Assembly (NCBI RefSeq): GCF_018829635.1
Contig: NZ_JAHKKG010000010.1
Span: forward strand, 124,001 to 188,000
Direction: 5' to 3'
Length of the DNA: 64,000 bases
Source of the DNA: Paractinoplanes bogorensis
GTDB taxonomy: Bacteria > Actinomycetota > Actinomycetes > Mycobacteriales > Micromonosporaceae
Below, one piece after another: positions 33,387 through 42,396 of this stretch (the first letter of the stretch is position 1; every line of letters begins with the position of its first letter). Under the pieces are notes generated by a model that was not told the DNA's origin, made no database searches, and saw only the letters and a list, made by a program, of their open reading frames with translations. Both the position numbers and the translations under genes were made by a program.

Positions 33387-34196
33387 TCAGCGGGAGCCGG
33401 CGGCCACCAGCTTCGCGGTGATCGGTTCGAGCTCGGCGATCAGCTCGTCGAGCTCGGCCGCGGTCAGCGCTTCGTAGGGCGGGGCGGCCAGCTCGTCGGT
33501 CAGGTCCTCGATGCTCTGCCGGAGTTCGCGGCCGGCGTCGGTGAAGCGGCCGTCGGCGTCGATCAGCCCGCGGTCGCGCAGGCCGGTCATGACCTCGGCC
33601 AGGCGCTTCTTCGGCAGGTGGTGGATGCGGCCGAACGACTCGGCCGGGTAGATGCCGTGGGCCAGCGCGCTGATCACGTGCGCCTCGGTGCCGCCGATGC
33701 CCGCGCCGACCAGGGCGGCGATGTGCCCGTCGCCGCGGTGCTCGCGCAGCATGGTCGCCGAGTGCCAGAGCCGGGCCACCGGGTCGCTCGGGATGTCGAG
33801 GGTGCGCATGCCGGCGTACATCATCCGGCCGTTGGTGGGTGCGCTCGTCGCGGCCTTGGTGAGCAGGTCGGCGGCGCGGGTCAGTCCGGGCGGGTCGCCG
33901 ACGATCCGCCGTACGGAAGCCGCACTCCCCCGCAGCCGGGCGGCGATCGATTCCTCGGGCGGGATCGTCGCCCACGCGCTCGGGATGTGCCGGGCCGCCT
34001 CGCCCTCGGCGAAGCTGTAGAACGCGGCGTGCACCACCTCGGCGGGCACCCGCCCGAGCGGCGCGGCCCGGCTGGCGAAGTAGCCGTCCCAGTAGGTGCG
34101 GTGGCCGAGCGCGGCCAGTTCCTCGTTGCATTCGTCGGCGAAGAAGGTGACGAGGCAGATGGGCTCGATCAGTTCGAACATGCGGCGGGTGTCCAT
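33387..34196 (-). CDS. SCO6745-family helix-turn-helix-like protein
   Basis: 269 aa. ATG 34196 follows GGAGAGGGC on the minus strand. The sequence MDTRRMFELIEPICLVTFFA, GYFASRAAPLGRVPAEVV, AAFYSFAEGEAARHIPSAW and a C-terminal winged-helix-like end (HHLPKKRLAEVMTGLRDRGL, DADGRFTDAGRELRQSIEDL) is that of the SCO6745 family of actinomycete proteins. These have an unknown N-terminal domain and a MarR-like tail; regulation is suspected. It is convergent with the lipoprotein gene and lies after the TIM-barrel gene. Its ribosome site is inside a hairpin (34197-34221). Confidence 0.8.
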   Translation of the reverse strand: MDTRRMFELIEPICLVTFFADECNEELAALGHRTYWDGYFASRAAPLGRVPAEVVHAAFYSFAEGEAARHIPSAWATIPPEESIAARLRGSAASVRRIVGDPPGLTRAADLLTKAATSAPTNGRMMYAGMRTLDIPSDPVARLWHSATMLREHRGDGHIAALVGAGIGGTEAHVISALAHGIYPAESFGRIHHLPKKRLAEVMTGLRDRGLIDADGRFTDAGRELRQSIEDLTDELAAPPYEALTAAELDELIAELEPITAKLVAAGSR

Positions 34197-34221
34197 GCCC
34201 TCTCCACGATCGGGAGAGGGC
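34197..34221 (-). terminator. Hairpin between the TIM-barrel gene and SCO6745 gene, covering a ribosome site
   Basis: GCCCTCTCC (34197-34205) pairs with the complement within GGGAGAGGGC (34212-34221), about 9 pairs with a 7-base loop. It lies 17 bases past the stop of the TIM-barrel gene and includes the GGAGAGGGC ribosome site of the next gene, so it could terminate or repress translation. Confidence 0.5.
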
Positions 34222-34237
34222 GGATCCGACAGGTCCG

Positions 34238-35326
34238 TCAGCGGCGGTAGATGGTGAGCTCGGACATGTTGCGGTAACTGATGTCGGCGAAGTTGATCGA
34301 CTGGCCGGGGTTGCCCGCGCCGCCCGGGGCGCCGTCGTGCTCCCAGTTGGCGTGGTGGTAGTCCTGTCGGCCGATCACCTCGAAGAACTGCTGGAAATTG
34401 ATGTCGCCCTCGCCCAGCGGCACCATGTTGTAGCCGTCGCCCGCCGACGGGGCCTTGTCGCCGTCCTTGGCGTGGAACAGCGGGAACCGTTCGGTGCGCG
34501 GCGCGACGGTGAGGATCGGGTCGAACAGGCTCTCGCGGGCGGCGCCGCGGGAGTCGGTGTACGTGTGGTGCTTGAACCGGGCCACGTACGCCCAATAGAT
34601 GTCCATCTCGAAAAACACGTACTCCGGCTCGGTCTTCGTGAAGAAGTACTCGAGCTTGCGCTGCCCGGTCGACCGGGTGGGACGGCCGTTGGCGTCGAGC
34701 GGGCCGACGTCGAGCAGGAACCCGTACGCGGAGTCGTGGTTGTGCGTGTAGAGCTTGATCCCGCGCCCGCGGGCCGTGCGGCCGAGCTCGTTCCACAGGT
34801 CGGCCGCCGCGTCCCAGTCGCTCTTGTAGGAGCTGCCGCTCGGGTCGCCGCCGGTGCCGATGTGCTTCATGCCGAGCGTCCCGGCGATGTCGAGCTGCTC
34901 GTTGAAGGAGGCGGCGTTGATCGTGGTGTGGGTGCCGTTGGCGACCAGCCCGTTGTCGTCCAGGATCTTGCGGATCTCGGCGGGAGTGATCTGCCGGCCC
35001 AGGATCGAGGTGTTCTGGGTGTAGCCGGCGAACTCGACCTCCTTGTAGCCGATCTCGGCCAGCCGGGCCAGGACCCGCTCGAAGCCGTACGGCACCCCGG
35101 AGTCGTCCGGCGCGGCGGTGATCCGGTCGCGGACGCTGTAGAGGATGATGCCGCGGTTGCCGGCCGGGATCAGCGGTTCGACGCGGAGCGGGCCGTTGCC
35201 GCCGCCCGGCGCGGCCAGGGCCGGGGCGCCGGTGGCGAGGACGGGGATTCCGGCGGCGCCGATCGCGGCGGCCGCTCCGGCGGAGGCGGTGAGGATCTGA
35301 CGGCGGGACACGGGGGATGTGAACAT
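34238..35326 (-). CDS. Tat-exported sugar phosphate isomerase/epimerase-like TIM-barrel protein
   Basis: 362 aa. ATG 35326 is used because GGGAG lies just upstream; an upstream in-frame GTG (35338) lacks a site. The N-terminus MFTSPVSRRQILTASAG is a twin-arginine signal with a hydrophobic region to APALA. The body is a xylose-isomerase-like TIM barrel: RGIILYSVRDRI, IGYKEVEFAGY, VANGTHTTINAASF, KLYTHNHDSAYGFL, EYVFFEMDIYWAYVARF, FPLFHAKDGDK. The His, Glu and Asp positions of the metal site appear kept. Exported members of this family occur with sugar-catabolic loci. It follows the FGGY kinase after 90 bases and may belong to the sugar operon. Confidence 0.8.
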   Translation of the reverse strand: MFTSPVSRRQILTASAGAAAAIGAAGIPVLATGAPALAAPGGGNGPLRVEPLIPAGNRGIILYSVRDRITAAPDDSGVPYGFERVLARLAEIGYKEVEFAGYTQNTSILGRQITPAEIRKILDDNGLVANGTHTTINAASFNEQLDIAGTLGMKHIGTGGDPSGSSYKSDWDAAADLWNELGRTARGRGIKLYTHNHDSAYGFLLDVGPLDANGRPTRSTGQRKLEYFFTKTEPEYVFFEMDIYWAYVARFKHHTYTDSRGAARESLFDPILTVAPRTERFPLFHAKDGDKAPSAGDGYNMVPLGEGDINFQQFFEVIGRQDYHHANWEHDGAPGGAGNPGQSINFADISYRNMSELTIYRR

Positions 35327-35416
35327 GCGAACTCCCACTGAGGACGTCGACTGAAATCGACGCTAACGTTCGCCACAGTCAAAAGATAGCCCGCCATCGA
35401 TATAACTTTCGCTTCC

Positions 35417-36871
35417 TCAGACAGAAGTCCCGAGGCGATGTACGAGGTCGGCCGTCGAGGTGTAGAGCTCCAGATAGTCGGCGAACCGCGAGTCGTAAAG
35501 TGCGGAGGAGCCGGGTTCGATGCGGCGTACGGTCGGGTTCCAGTCGGCCGTGCCGAGGCCGGCCACCTCGGCGGCCAGCATCGCGTCGCCGTACGCGGCC
35601 CCGACCGTCTCGCGGGGCAGCTCCTGCACCAGCCCGGTGACGTCGCTGACGATCTGCGTCCACAGGTCGCCCGTGGTTCCGCCCCCGACCGGCACCACCC
35701 GGCGGGGCACCACGCCGGCGTCCGTCATCGCGGCGAGGTTGTGCCGTACGCCGAAACCGACCCCCTCCAGCGCGGCCCGATAGAGGTGCCCCCGGGTGTG
35801 GGCCAGGGTCAGCCCGGCCACCACGCCGCGGGCCTGCGGGTCGAAGATCGGGGTCCGCTCACCGGCCAGGTACGGCAGCATGAGCAGCCCGTCGCTGCCC
35901 GCCGGAACGGCCGCCGCCTCCGCCGTCAAGGAGGCGAAGTCCGCGCCGGTCAACGACGACAACCACGCCGTGGCCGACCCGGCCGTGGACATGCCGCCGG
36001 CCAGACAGGTGACGCCGGGGCGCACCCCGAGCGTCGGCCACAGGTGGGCACTGGTCAGCGGCCGGTCGGCCATCGCGATCAGGAACATCGTGCTGCCGTA
36101 CATCAGCATCACGTCGCCCGGGTCGCGGACAGCCACGCTTTCGGCCTCGGCCCAGGCGTCGATCGTGCCCGCGGTGACCGGCAACCCGACCGGCAGCCCG
36201 GTCAGCGCCGCCGCGTCGGCGGTGACGTGGCCGACGATCTCGTTGGCCCAGGCCAGCGGCGGGGGCGCTACGTCCGGCGCGATCTCGCTCCACCAAGAGA
36301 GGTCCCAGGAACCGGTCCGCTGGTCGTAGAGCGGGCTGACCTGGCTGGCCGAGTGATGGTCGAGCACATAGGCACCGGTCAGCCGGTGCACCAGGAACGA
36401 GCTGGCCATGAACATCTTGCGGGTGGCCGCGAACACCTCCGGCTCGTGCCGGGACAGCCACAGCAGCTTGGGCCCGACCGCCTGAGACGTCAGCACCGAG
36501 CCGCGCGCGACGATCGCCTCCGTGCCCCACCGCTCGGCCAGATCAGAGATCTCGGACGAGGCCCGGGTGTCGATGCCGTACAGGATGGCCGGCCGCAACG
36601 GCCGGCCATCCTCGTCGGCGGGCAGCAGGCACGGGCCGATCCCGCTGACCGCGAGCCCGGCGGGACGGTGCCGGGCGTCGGTGGTGAGCTCTCCGATGAC
36701 GCGCCGGAAGTCGGCCCACCAGACGGTTTCCGCGTCGTGCTCGAACCAGCCCGGTCGCGGATTGCTGGTGCCGTGGGCGACCTGGGCCCGGGCCACGATG
36801 CGTCCGTCCGCCGCGACGGCCACGCCCTTGGTGCTGGCGGTGCCGACGTCGACGCCGATGTAGACGTCCAC
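35417..36871 (-). CDS. FGGY-family carbohydrate kinase (operon 1, second kinase)
   Basis: 484 aa, ATG 36871 adjacent to the isomerase stop. Kinase signatures are YIGVDVGTASTKGVAV (phosphate loop 1), GTIDAWAEAESVAV, MLMYGSTMFLIAM (phosphate loop 2), LMLPYLAGERTPIFDPQARG and VPVGGGTTGDLWTQIVSDV (adenosine motif). Closest in pattern to xylulokinase-like members. It would phosphorylate a ketose or sugar alcohol made by the FucI-like isomerase upstream. It is the last gene of the eight-gene operon that starts with the binding protein at 44708. The substrate cannot be named from sequence alone. Confidence 0.88.
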   Translation of the reverse strand: MDVYIGVDVGTASTKGVAVAADGRIVARAQVAHGTSNPRPGWFEHDAETVWWADFRRVIGELTTDARHRPAGLAVSGIGPCLLPADEDGRPLRPAILYGIDTRASSEISDLAERWGTEAIVARGSVLTSQAVGPKLLWLSRHEPEVFAATRKMFMASSFLVHRLTGAYVLDHHSASQVSPLYDQRTGSWDLSWWSEIAPDVAPPPLAWANEIVGHVTADAAALTGLPVGLPVTAGTIDAWAEAESVAVRDPGDVMLMYGSTMFLIAMADRPLTSAHLWPTLGVRPGVTCLAGGMSTAGSATAWLSSLTGADFASLTAEAAAVPAGSDGLLMLPYLAGERTPIFDPQARGVVAGLTLAHTRGHLYRAALEGVGFGVRHNLAAMTDAGVVPRRVVPVGGGTTGDLWTQIVSDVTGLVQELPRETVGAAYGDAMLAAEVAGLGTADWNPTVRRIEPGSSALYDSRFADYLELYTSTADLVHRLGTSV

Positions 36872-38476
36872 TTACTCTCCCGTGATCCCGCAGAGGTTGA
36901 CGTTCAGGCCGAGCTGCTGCGCGGCGAGCGCCTTGGCCGCCAGCACCTCGTCCGCCGCCGCGGCGTCGGAGGCATAGCTGACCTGGATGTGGTTGGACTT
37001 GTGCCGGGCCATGAACTGGTCGCGGTCCACCCCGTGCAGCACAGCGTGCATGATCGGCCACTCCGGAGTGGTCGCGGCCCACCGGCGTTCCGTCTCCGAT
37101 TCCGGCAGCTCGACCACGGTGGCGCGGCCGAGGTCCATGTGCAGGGCGCCGCCCTCGACCCAGATACGCGACCAGACCAGCTCGCCGGGGCGGGAGATGC
37201 CGCGTACGGTGCCGCCGCCCATCTTGAAGTAGAGCGCGGGCTGGCGGCGCGAGTCGGTGCCGGCGTACCCGTCGATGTGGAACGACGGCGGGACGGCGCC
37301 GGAGATCTCGAAGACCCACACGAAGTCGCCGACCGTGCCGCTGGCGTCGGCGTCACCCCACCGGACGTCGTGCAGGGTGGTCTCGACCGGCTGGCCGAGC
37401 GCCCGGCTGACCCGGGTGGTGATCAGCGCGTCCAGGCCGGAGCCCTCGTCGGCCTCGTTGAACAGCGTGATCGGCTCGCCGTCGCGGATGACGCTGCCGT
37501 CGGCGCGGGTCACCGGCGGGCGGTCGGCGTTGTTGAGCAGTCCCTCGGCGAGATCGGAGGCGGGCAGCACGTCGGCCAGGCCGAGCTGATACTGGATGCC
37601 GATCACGTCGACACCGAACCGGTCGGCCATGCGGGCGATGGCCGCGTACATCCGCAGTTGGAGGATGACCTGCTCGCGGGTCAGCTCGGTCTCTCCGTCG
37701 GTGCCGAACTGGAAGGTCATCCCGCGCCCGGTCAGCCAGTCCAGCGCGAGAACGGCCTCCTCCTCGGTGACGAGCAGGGTCTCGGCATAGAGGGCCGACT
37801 GCGACATCCGCTCCTTGAAGACGCTGAGCGGGAACAGCAGCTCGTCGGGGATGATCCCGTTGTACATGCCCATGCAGCCCTCATCGAGCACGCCCATGAT
37901 GACGCCCTTGGCCCGGATCCCCGCCACGACCTCGTCGGCCACCTCCCGGGCCCGGCCGGTGACCGAGGAACCGTCGAACGGCTTGACGTGGGACAGGTCG
38001 TGCCGGATGACGCCGTCGCGCAGCCACTCGCCGAGCCGCTCGCCGAACCAGGCGTCGTCGAAGGTGCGGCTCCACACCGTCTCGTACGGGCGGCCCGCCT
38101 TGGTCAGCGAGGCGTTGAGGTTGAGCAGGCCGACCAGGCCGGGCCACTCCCCCTCCCAGTTGGCCACGGTCAGCACCGGGCCGCGGTGCCGCAGCAGGCC
38201 GCCGAGCACCTGCTGGGAGAACATCCACACGCCCTCGGCCATCACGACCGGGGCGTCGGCCGGGATGCCGGCGAACACGGCCAGGCCCTGCGCCTGCGAG
38301 GCGATGAAGCCGTGGCCCTCGGGCGTCTCGGCCGGGTGGGCCCGGGTCACGGTGACGCCGCGGCTCTCCAGGGCGGCCACCAGCAACGCCTCGAACCGCT
38401 GCTGAGCGGGCCAGCAGAGCCGGTTCGCGGACAGGCGCTGGTCGCCGTTGGCCACCAGGTAGACGTGGTCGATCAT
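36872..38476 (-). CDS. L-fucose/L-arabinose isomerase-fold sugar isomerase
   Basis: 534 aa, ATG 38476 with GGGGGAACC upstream and a 4-base overlap with the aldolase stop. It begins MIDHVYLVANGDQRLSANRL. The body has VMAEGVWMFSQQVLGG, GLVGLLNLNASLTKAGRPYE, KGVIMGVLDEGCMGMYNGII, TLFNEADEGSGLDALITT and RHKSNHIQVSYA at the end. This is the order of the FucI/AraA fold, including the conserved metal-binding Glu and Asp region. It would interconvert an aldose and a ketose. It lies between a class II FBA-type aldolase and an FGGY kinase, consistent with an isomerase-kinase-aldolase route. Confidence 0.8.
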   Translation of the reverse strand: MIDHVYLVANGDQRLSANRLCWPAQQRFEALLVAALESRGVTVTRAHPAETPEGHGFIASQAQGLAVFAGIPADAPVVMAEGVWMFSQQVLGGLLRHRGPVLTVANWEGEWPGLVGLLNLNASLTKAGRPYETVWSRTFDDAWFGERLGEWLRDGVIRHDLSHVKPFDGSSVTGRAREVADEVVAGIRAKGVIMGVLDEGCMGMYNGIIPDELLFPLSVFKERMSQSALYAETLLVTEEEAVLALDWLTGRGMTFQFGTDGETELTREQVILQLRMYAAIARMADRFGVDVIGIQYQLGLADVLPASDLAEGLLNNADRPPVTRADGSVIRDGEPITLFNEADEGSGLDALITTRVSRALGQPVETTLHDVRWGDADASGTVGDFVWVFEISGAVPPSFHIDGYAGTDSRRQPALYFKMGGGTVRGISRPGELVWSRIWVEGGALHMDLGRATVVELPESETERRWAATTPEWPIMHAVLHGVDRDQFMARHKSNHIQVSYASDAAAADEVLAAKALAAQQLGLNVNLCGITGE

Positions 38477-39447
38477 GCGGTTCCCCCAGACAGATAGCCG
38501 GCCTGACCGGCCGAGCCGAAGATGCGCATCCGCGCCGCCACCATGCGCTGCATGGCCTCGCGGCCGGCCCGCAGATAGGGCGCCGGGTCGACGTTGAGCC
38601 CGTCGATGCCGAGCGACTCGCGCACGGCCCCGGTGAAGGCGAGATGCGAGTCCATCCCCTGATTGATCTTGCGGACGCCCATGGCGATCGAGCGGACCTT
38701 CTCGGCGTCGGGCACGCCCCACGACTCGGGCAGCCCGGCGCCGTACCGGTTGTTCTGCTCGCGCAGCTCGGCCGGCAGCGACGACGAACCGTGCATCACG
38801 AGATGGGTCTCGGGAACCTGGGCCGCGATCTTCTCGATCAGCGCCATGTGCAGCACCGAGCCGTCCGGCGGGGAGTCGAACTTGTACGCCCCGTGCGAGG
38901 TGCCGATCGCCACGGCCAGCGCGTCCACGGCGGTCGCGGCCACGAACTCGCGGGCCTGGTCGGGGTCGGCCAGCACGATCGCGGCCCGGGAGCCGTCGGT
39001 CTTGGAGCCGCCGATCGTGCCGAGCTCGCCCTCGACCGAGATGCCGCGGGGGTGGGCCACGGCGGCGACCTTGGCCGTGACGGCCACATTCTCGTCGAAG
39101 GTGGCGGGCCGGCCGTCGGCGTTCAGGCTGCCGTCGATCATCACGCTGCTGAACCCGCTGTCCATGGCCCGTACGCACGTGTCGTACGTGGGACCGTGGT
39201 CGAGGTGCAGCACGATCGGCAGCTGCGGATAGCCGTCGATGAGCCGGTGCAGCCCGGCCCAGAACCGTTCGTCGCTCGCGTGGGCCGTGACCCCGGCCAG
39301 CGAGGCCAGGATCACCGGCGATGACGTCTCGGCGGCCGCGTCCAGCACGGCCTCGGCCTGCAGCACGTCGCTGACGTTGAACGCGCCGACCGCGTAGCCG
39401 CCGGAGCGGGCCTGGTCGAGCGCCTGGCGCAGGGTAACGAGGGCCAT
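38473..39447 (-). CDS. Class II fructose/tagatose-bisphosphate aldolase family protein (operon 1)
   Basis: 324 aa, ATG 39447. Zinc and substrate motifs are YAVGAFNVSDVLQAEAV at the N-terminus, PIVLHLDHGPTYDTC, ISVEGELGTIGGSKTDGS, VAIGTSHGAYKF, HLVMHGSSSLPAELRE and VRKINQGMDSHLAFTGAV. This is the typical Zn-dependent class II family (Fba/GatY/KbaY). The enzyme would cleave a ketose 1-phosphate or 1,6-bisphosphate into two trioses. It is coupled by overlap to the FucI-like gene downstream and by 1-base overlap to the FucA-like gene upstream. The presence of two different aldolase types in one operon is unusual. Confidence 0.88.
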   Translation of the reverse strand: MALVTLRQALDQARSGGYAVGAFNVSDVLQAEAVLDAAAETSSPVILASLAGVTAHASDERFWAGLHRLIDGYPQLPIVLHLDHGPTYDTCVRAMDSGFSSVMIDGSLNADGRPATFDENVAVTAKVAAVAHPRGISVEGELGTIGGSKTDGSRAAIVLADPDQAREFVAATAVDALAVAIGTSHGAYKFDSPPDGSVLHMALIEKIAAQVPETHLVMHGSSSLPAELREQNNRYGAGLPESWGVPDAEKVRSIAMGVRKINQGMDSHLAFTGAVRESLGIDGLNVDPAPYLRAGREAMQRMVAARMRIFGSAGQAGYLSGGTA

Positions 39448-40079
39448 CAGAGCGACTCGGTGATGCCGAGGGACTTGTAGTCCAGGACGATCGGCTTGTC
39501 GGTCAGGGCCCGGGCGTGCACCAGCACCTTGGCCGCGCTCTCGACGGCGACCGTGGTCTTGAACGCGTCGCGCAGGTTGTCGCCCACGGTCAGCAGGCCG
39601 TGGTTGGCCCAGACGACCGCGTTGAGGTCGCCCATCACGTCGCACATGGCGTCGCCGAACGAGGTGCGGTTGCTGAGCGCGAACGGCATGATCGGGACGT
39701 CACCCTTGGTGTAGATGACCATGTTGACCAGGGCGCCGGTGATCGGCTCGCCGGCCACGCCGAACACGTTGGCGAAGACCGGCTCGGTGTGCACGATCGC
39801 GTTCACGTCGGGGCGGCGGCGGTAGACGGCCAGGTGCACGGTCACCTCGGAGGACGGCTGGTGCGGCCCCTCGATGACGTTGGCCTCCGAGTCCACGATG
39901 ACCATGTCGTCGGCCGTCATCCGGTCGTACTCGAGGTCGGTCGGGGTGATGAGGAAGCGGTTCTCCCCGAGGCGCACGCTGATGTTGCCCTGCGTGTTGA
40001 AGTTGAGGCCGTACTGCATCGACAGCAGGCAGTAGTCCAGCACGCTCTGCTTGACGGCCCGGAGGTCGGTGTCGGTCAC
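39447..40079 (-). CDS. Class II aldolase/adducin-family protein (FucA-like) with altered HxH metal motif
   Basis: 210 aa, coupled to the kinase upstream (overlap at 40076-40079). The family body is FNTQGNISVRLGENRFLITP, PSSEVTVHLAVYRRRPDVNA, IVHTEPVFANVFG and VVWANHGLLTVGDNLRDAF. Fuculose- and ribulose-phosphate aldolases bind zinc through Glu, two His in an HTH motif and a later His. Here the motif is H-T-E, so one metal ligand is Glu rather than His. The later His (WANHG) and the acidic Glu (SSE) are kept. The enzyme may be an aldolase with altered metal site or an epimerase of the same fold. The pathway role is the cleavage of a ketose 1-phosphate (inference). Confidence 0.82.
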   Translation of the reverse strand: MTDTDLRAVKQSVLDYCLLSMQYGLNFNTQGNISVRLGENRFLITPTDLEYDRMTADDMVIVDSEANVIEGPHQPSSEVTVHLAVYRRRPDVNAIVHTEPVFANVFGVAGEPITGALVNMVIYTKGDVPIMPFALSNRTSFGDAMCDVMGDLNAVVWANHGLLTVGDNLRDAFKTTVAVESAAKVLVHARALTDKPIVLDYKSLGITESL

Positions 40080-41521
40080 GGTTGCTCCCTTGTTTCTGTG
40101 TAGCTGCGGTCGTGCGGGGTGAGGGTGGGATACAAATCCCGGAAACGCCGCGCCTGTGCGGCGTACCAGTCGGTGGTGGCCGGGTCGGGGGTCAATGCCG
40201 GACCGGCGGAGGGGGCGGGCAGGGCATCGATCGACGCGTAGAGACCGAGGCCAACACCCGCGAGCAGCGCCGCCCCACGAGCAGAAGCGTTTTCCCGTAC
40301 GGGGGTGAGCGGCCGCCCAGACGCAGACGCGCGGATCGCGAGCGAGCGGGTGCTGCGGGCCCCACCGCCGACGGCGTGCACCGCGCCGGGGTCGATGTCG
40401 CGTTCGCCCAGCGCCGTCACGATCTTGCGGATCTCGAAGCCGAACGACTCGAGGAACGCCCGGGCCAACTCCTCGCGGCCGGTGCCCAGGTCGAGCCCGA
40501 CCACTGCGCCCCGGGCGAGCGGGTCGTTGTCGAGGGTGCCCGAGCCGGTGAAGTACGGCAGCACGAGGACCCGGGGCGGCTCGGGCGCGGCCCGCTCGAA
40601 CAGCTCGTCCGGGTCACCGCCGACCAGCTTGGCGAACCAGTCGAGCGCCCAGCCCCCGGCGGCCGTGCCGGCCAGCGTCAGCCAGGTGCCAGGTCCCATC
40701 GGGTACGTGGCCAGGCCGGTCCCGACCAGGTCGCGTGGGCGCGATGCGGTGCCGACGGTCAGGCAGTCGCTCGAGCCGAAGCTCACCACCGAAGAGACAC
40801 CGGCCCGGCCGCCACCGCCCAGGTAGGCCGCCGCCTGGTCGTGGGCGCCGGCAACGAGCGGGAGCCCGTCCGGCAGACCAGGGATCGACATCGTCAGCTT
40901 GCCGACGACCGTGCCGGGGGCGACCACCTCGGGCAGCCGGCCCTCGTCCACGCCGGCCGCGGCCAGGATAAAAGAAGACCAGGTGCCGGCGTCCACGTCG
41001 TACGCCCCGGTGCGGGCGGCCATGCTGGTGTCGATGGCCGGTCGGGCGCCCAGCCGTCCGGCGATGTAGTCGCCGAGACAGCGGTAGCCCGCCGCGGAAG
41101 GCCAGCCGAACAGCTTGTAGACCGAGAACATCGGGTTCGCGGGCTGCCCGGTGATCCGCTGGACGGTGCCGGCGCCCAGCTCGGCCGCGACCCGGGCGGC
41201 CAGGTCGGTGCCGCGCCGGTCCATGCTGACCGGGGCCGGTGCCAGGGCGACCCCGTCGGCGCCGACCGGCACGACCGCCTCGCCCTGCACGCTGAACGAC
41301 AACGCCTCGGGCGGGTCGGCGAGCACCGCCGGGTGTGCGGCGACCTCGGCCAGCACCGCGAGAGACGCGGCCAGGACTTCTTCGGTATCAGTCTCGACGA
41401 GGCCGGGACCGGGACGGGCGAGCGACGTTGACCGCGCCGCCCCGGCCAGTTCATGGCCGTCCTGGTCGACGGCGACGGCGCGGACGCCGCTGGTGCCGAG
41501 GTCGAGGCCGAGCAGGCTCAT
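40076..41521 (-). CDS. FGGY-family carbohydrate kinase (operon 1, first kinase)
   Basis: 481 aa, ATG 41521 overlapping the permease stop. Motifs are LLGLDLGTSGVRAVAVDQDG, LVAGAHDQAAAYLGGGG, SSVVSFGSSDCLTVG, VLPYFTGSGTLDNDPLARG and VHAVGGGARSTRSLAIRA. The sequence TPVRENASARGAALLAGVG near the end includes a copy of the dispersed CCCGTACGGG motif (40291-40304), translated as PVREN. Xylulokinase-like. It follows directly on the MalG-type permease, so it probably phosphorylates the transported sugar or its isomer. Two kinases in one operon suggest two successive phosphorylations or two substrates. Confidence 0.88.
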   Translation of the reverse strand: MSLLGLDLGTSGVRAVAVDQDGHELAGAARSTSLARPGPGLVETDTEEVLAASLAVLAEVAAHPAVLADPPEALSFSVQGEAVVPVGADGVALAPAPVSMDRRGTDLAARVAAELGAGTVQRITGQPANPMFSVYKLFGWPSAAGYRCLGDYIAGRLGARPAIDTSMAARTGAYDVDAGTWSSFILAAAGVDEGRLPEVVAPGTVVGKLTMSIPGLPDGLPLVAGAHDQAAAYLGGGGRAGVSSVVSFGSSDCLTVGTASRPRDLVGTGLATYPMGPGTWLTLAGTAAGGWALDWFAKLVGGDPDELFERAAPEPPRVLVLPYFTGSGTLDNDPLARGAVVGLDLGTGREELARAFLESFGFEIRKIVTALGERDIDPGAVHAVGGGARSTRSLAIRASASGRPLTPVRENASARGAALLAGVGLGLYASIDALPAPSAGPALTPDPATTDWYAAQARRFRDLYPTLTPHDRSYTETREQP

Positions 41522-42396
41522 TTGATGGCTCCGGACAGGCCGTTGACCAGGTGCCGCTGCACGGCCAGGAAGACCACCACGATCGGGATCGAGATGAGCA
41601 CGAGGATGGCGAACAGGGCGCCGGGCTGGCTCAGGAACACGCCCCGGTAGGCCAGCGGGATCAGGGTCAGCGGCTTGAGCTCGTTGTCCTGCAACGTGAC
41701 CAGCGGGAGCAGGAAGTCGTTCCAGCTCGACATGGACTGCCACACCGCCACCACGGCCAGGGCCGGCTTGCTCAGCGGCAGGTAGACCTTCCAGTAGACC
41801 TTGAACTTGCCGGCGCCGTCGAGCACTGCCGCCTCGTACATCTCCTCGGGCACGGCCAGGAACGACGTGCGGATGATGATGACCGCGAAGGGCAGGCCGA
41901 GCGCCGTGTAGACCAGCACCAGGCCGAGCAGGTTGTTGTAGAGGCCCATGCTCTGCAGGATCTTGAAGACCGAGACCACGATGCTCGACATCGGCAGGAT
42001 CAGGGCCAGGGTCAGCGCCCCGAAGATCACCGCCTTGAGCGGCACCCGCAGGCGGGCCAGGGCGAACGCGGTCATCGAGCCGAACAGCATCACCAGCAGC
42101 ACGGACGGCACGGTGATGAGCGCACTGTTGATCAGGTTCTGCAGGATCGGGTTGTTGGTCCAGATCTCGATGTAGTTGCCGAACGACGGCTCGGCCGGGA
42201 ACAGCCCGTACGCGGTGGTCGACGGGTTGGACGTGGGTAGCAGCGACAGCCCGAGCACCATGACGATCGGCACGAGCCAGAGGATCGCCATCGGGGTCAG
42301 GATGAGGTGCGCCCAGTGCGGGCGGCGCTTCCTCCCCCGTACGGGAACATCGGTCGTCCCGGTTTTGACCTGGCTCTTCTCCACGGTGATCGTCAT
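41518..42396 (-). CDS. Sugar ABC transporter permease, MalG type (operon 1)
   Basis: 292 aa, ATG 42396 overlapping the MalF-type stop. About six hydrophobic segments are seen (LILTPMAILWLVPIVMVLGL, VPSVLLVMLFGSMTAFALA, FGALTLALILPMSSIVVSVF). The EAA-loop is EEMYEAAVLDGAGKFKVYWK with the conserved E-A-A-x-x-D-G-A. The C-terminus VFLAVQRHLVNGLSGAIK is typical for MalG-type CUT1 permeases. It pairs with the permease at 42393-43307 and the binding protein at 43374. No ATPase gene is in the operon, so a shared MsiK-like ATPase elsewhere in the genome is expected, as is common for CUT1 systems in actinomycetes. Confidence 0.9.
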   Translation of the reverse strand: MTITVEKSQVKTGTTDVPVRGRKRRPHWAHLILTPMAILWLVPIVMVLGLSLLPTSNPSTTAYGLFPAEPSFGNYIEIWTNNPILQNLINSALITVPSVLLVMLFGSMTAFALARLRVPLKAVIFGALTLALILPMSSIVVSVFKILQSMGLYNNLLGLVLVYTALGLPFAVIIIRTSFLAVPEEMYEAAVLDGAGKFKVYWKVYLPLSKPALAVVAVWQSMSSWNDFLLPLVTLQDNELKPLTLIPLAYRGVFLSQPGALFAILVLISIPIVVVFLAVQRHLVNGLSGAIK

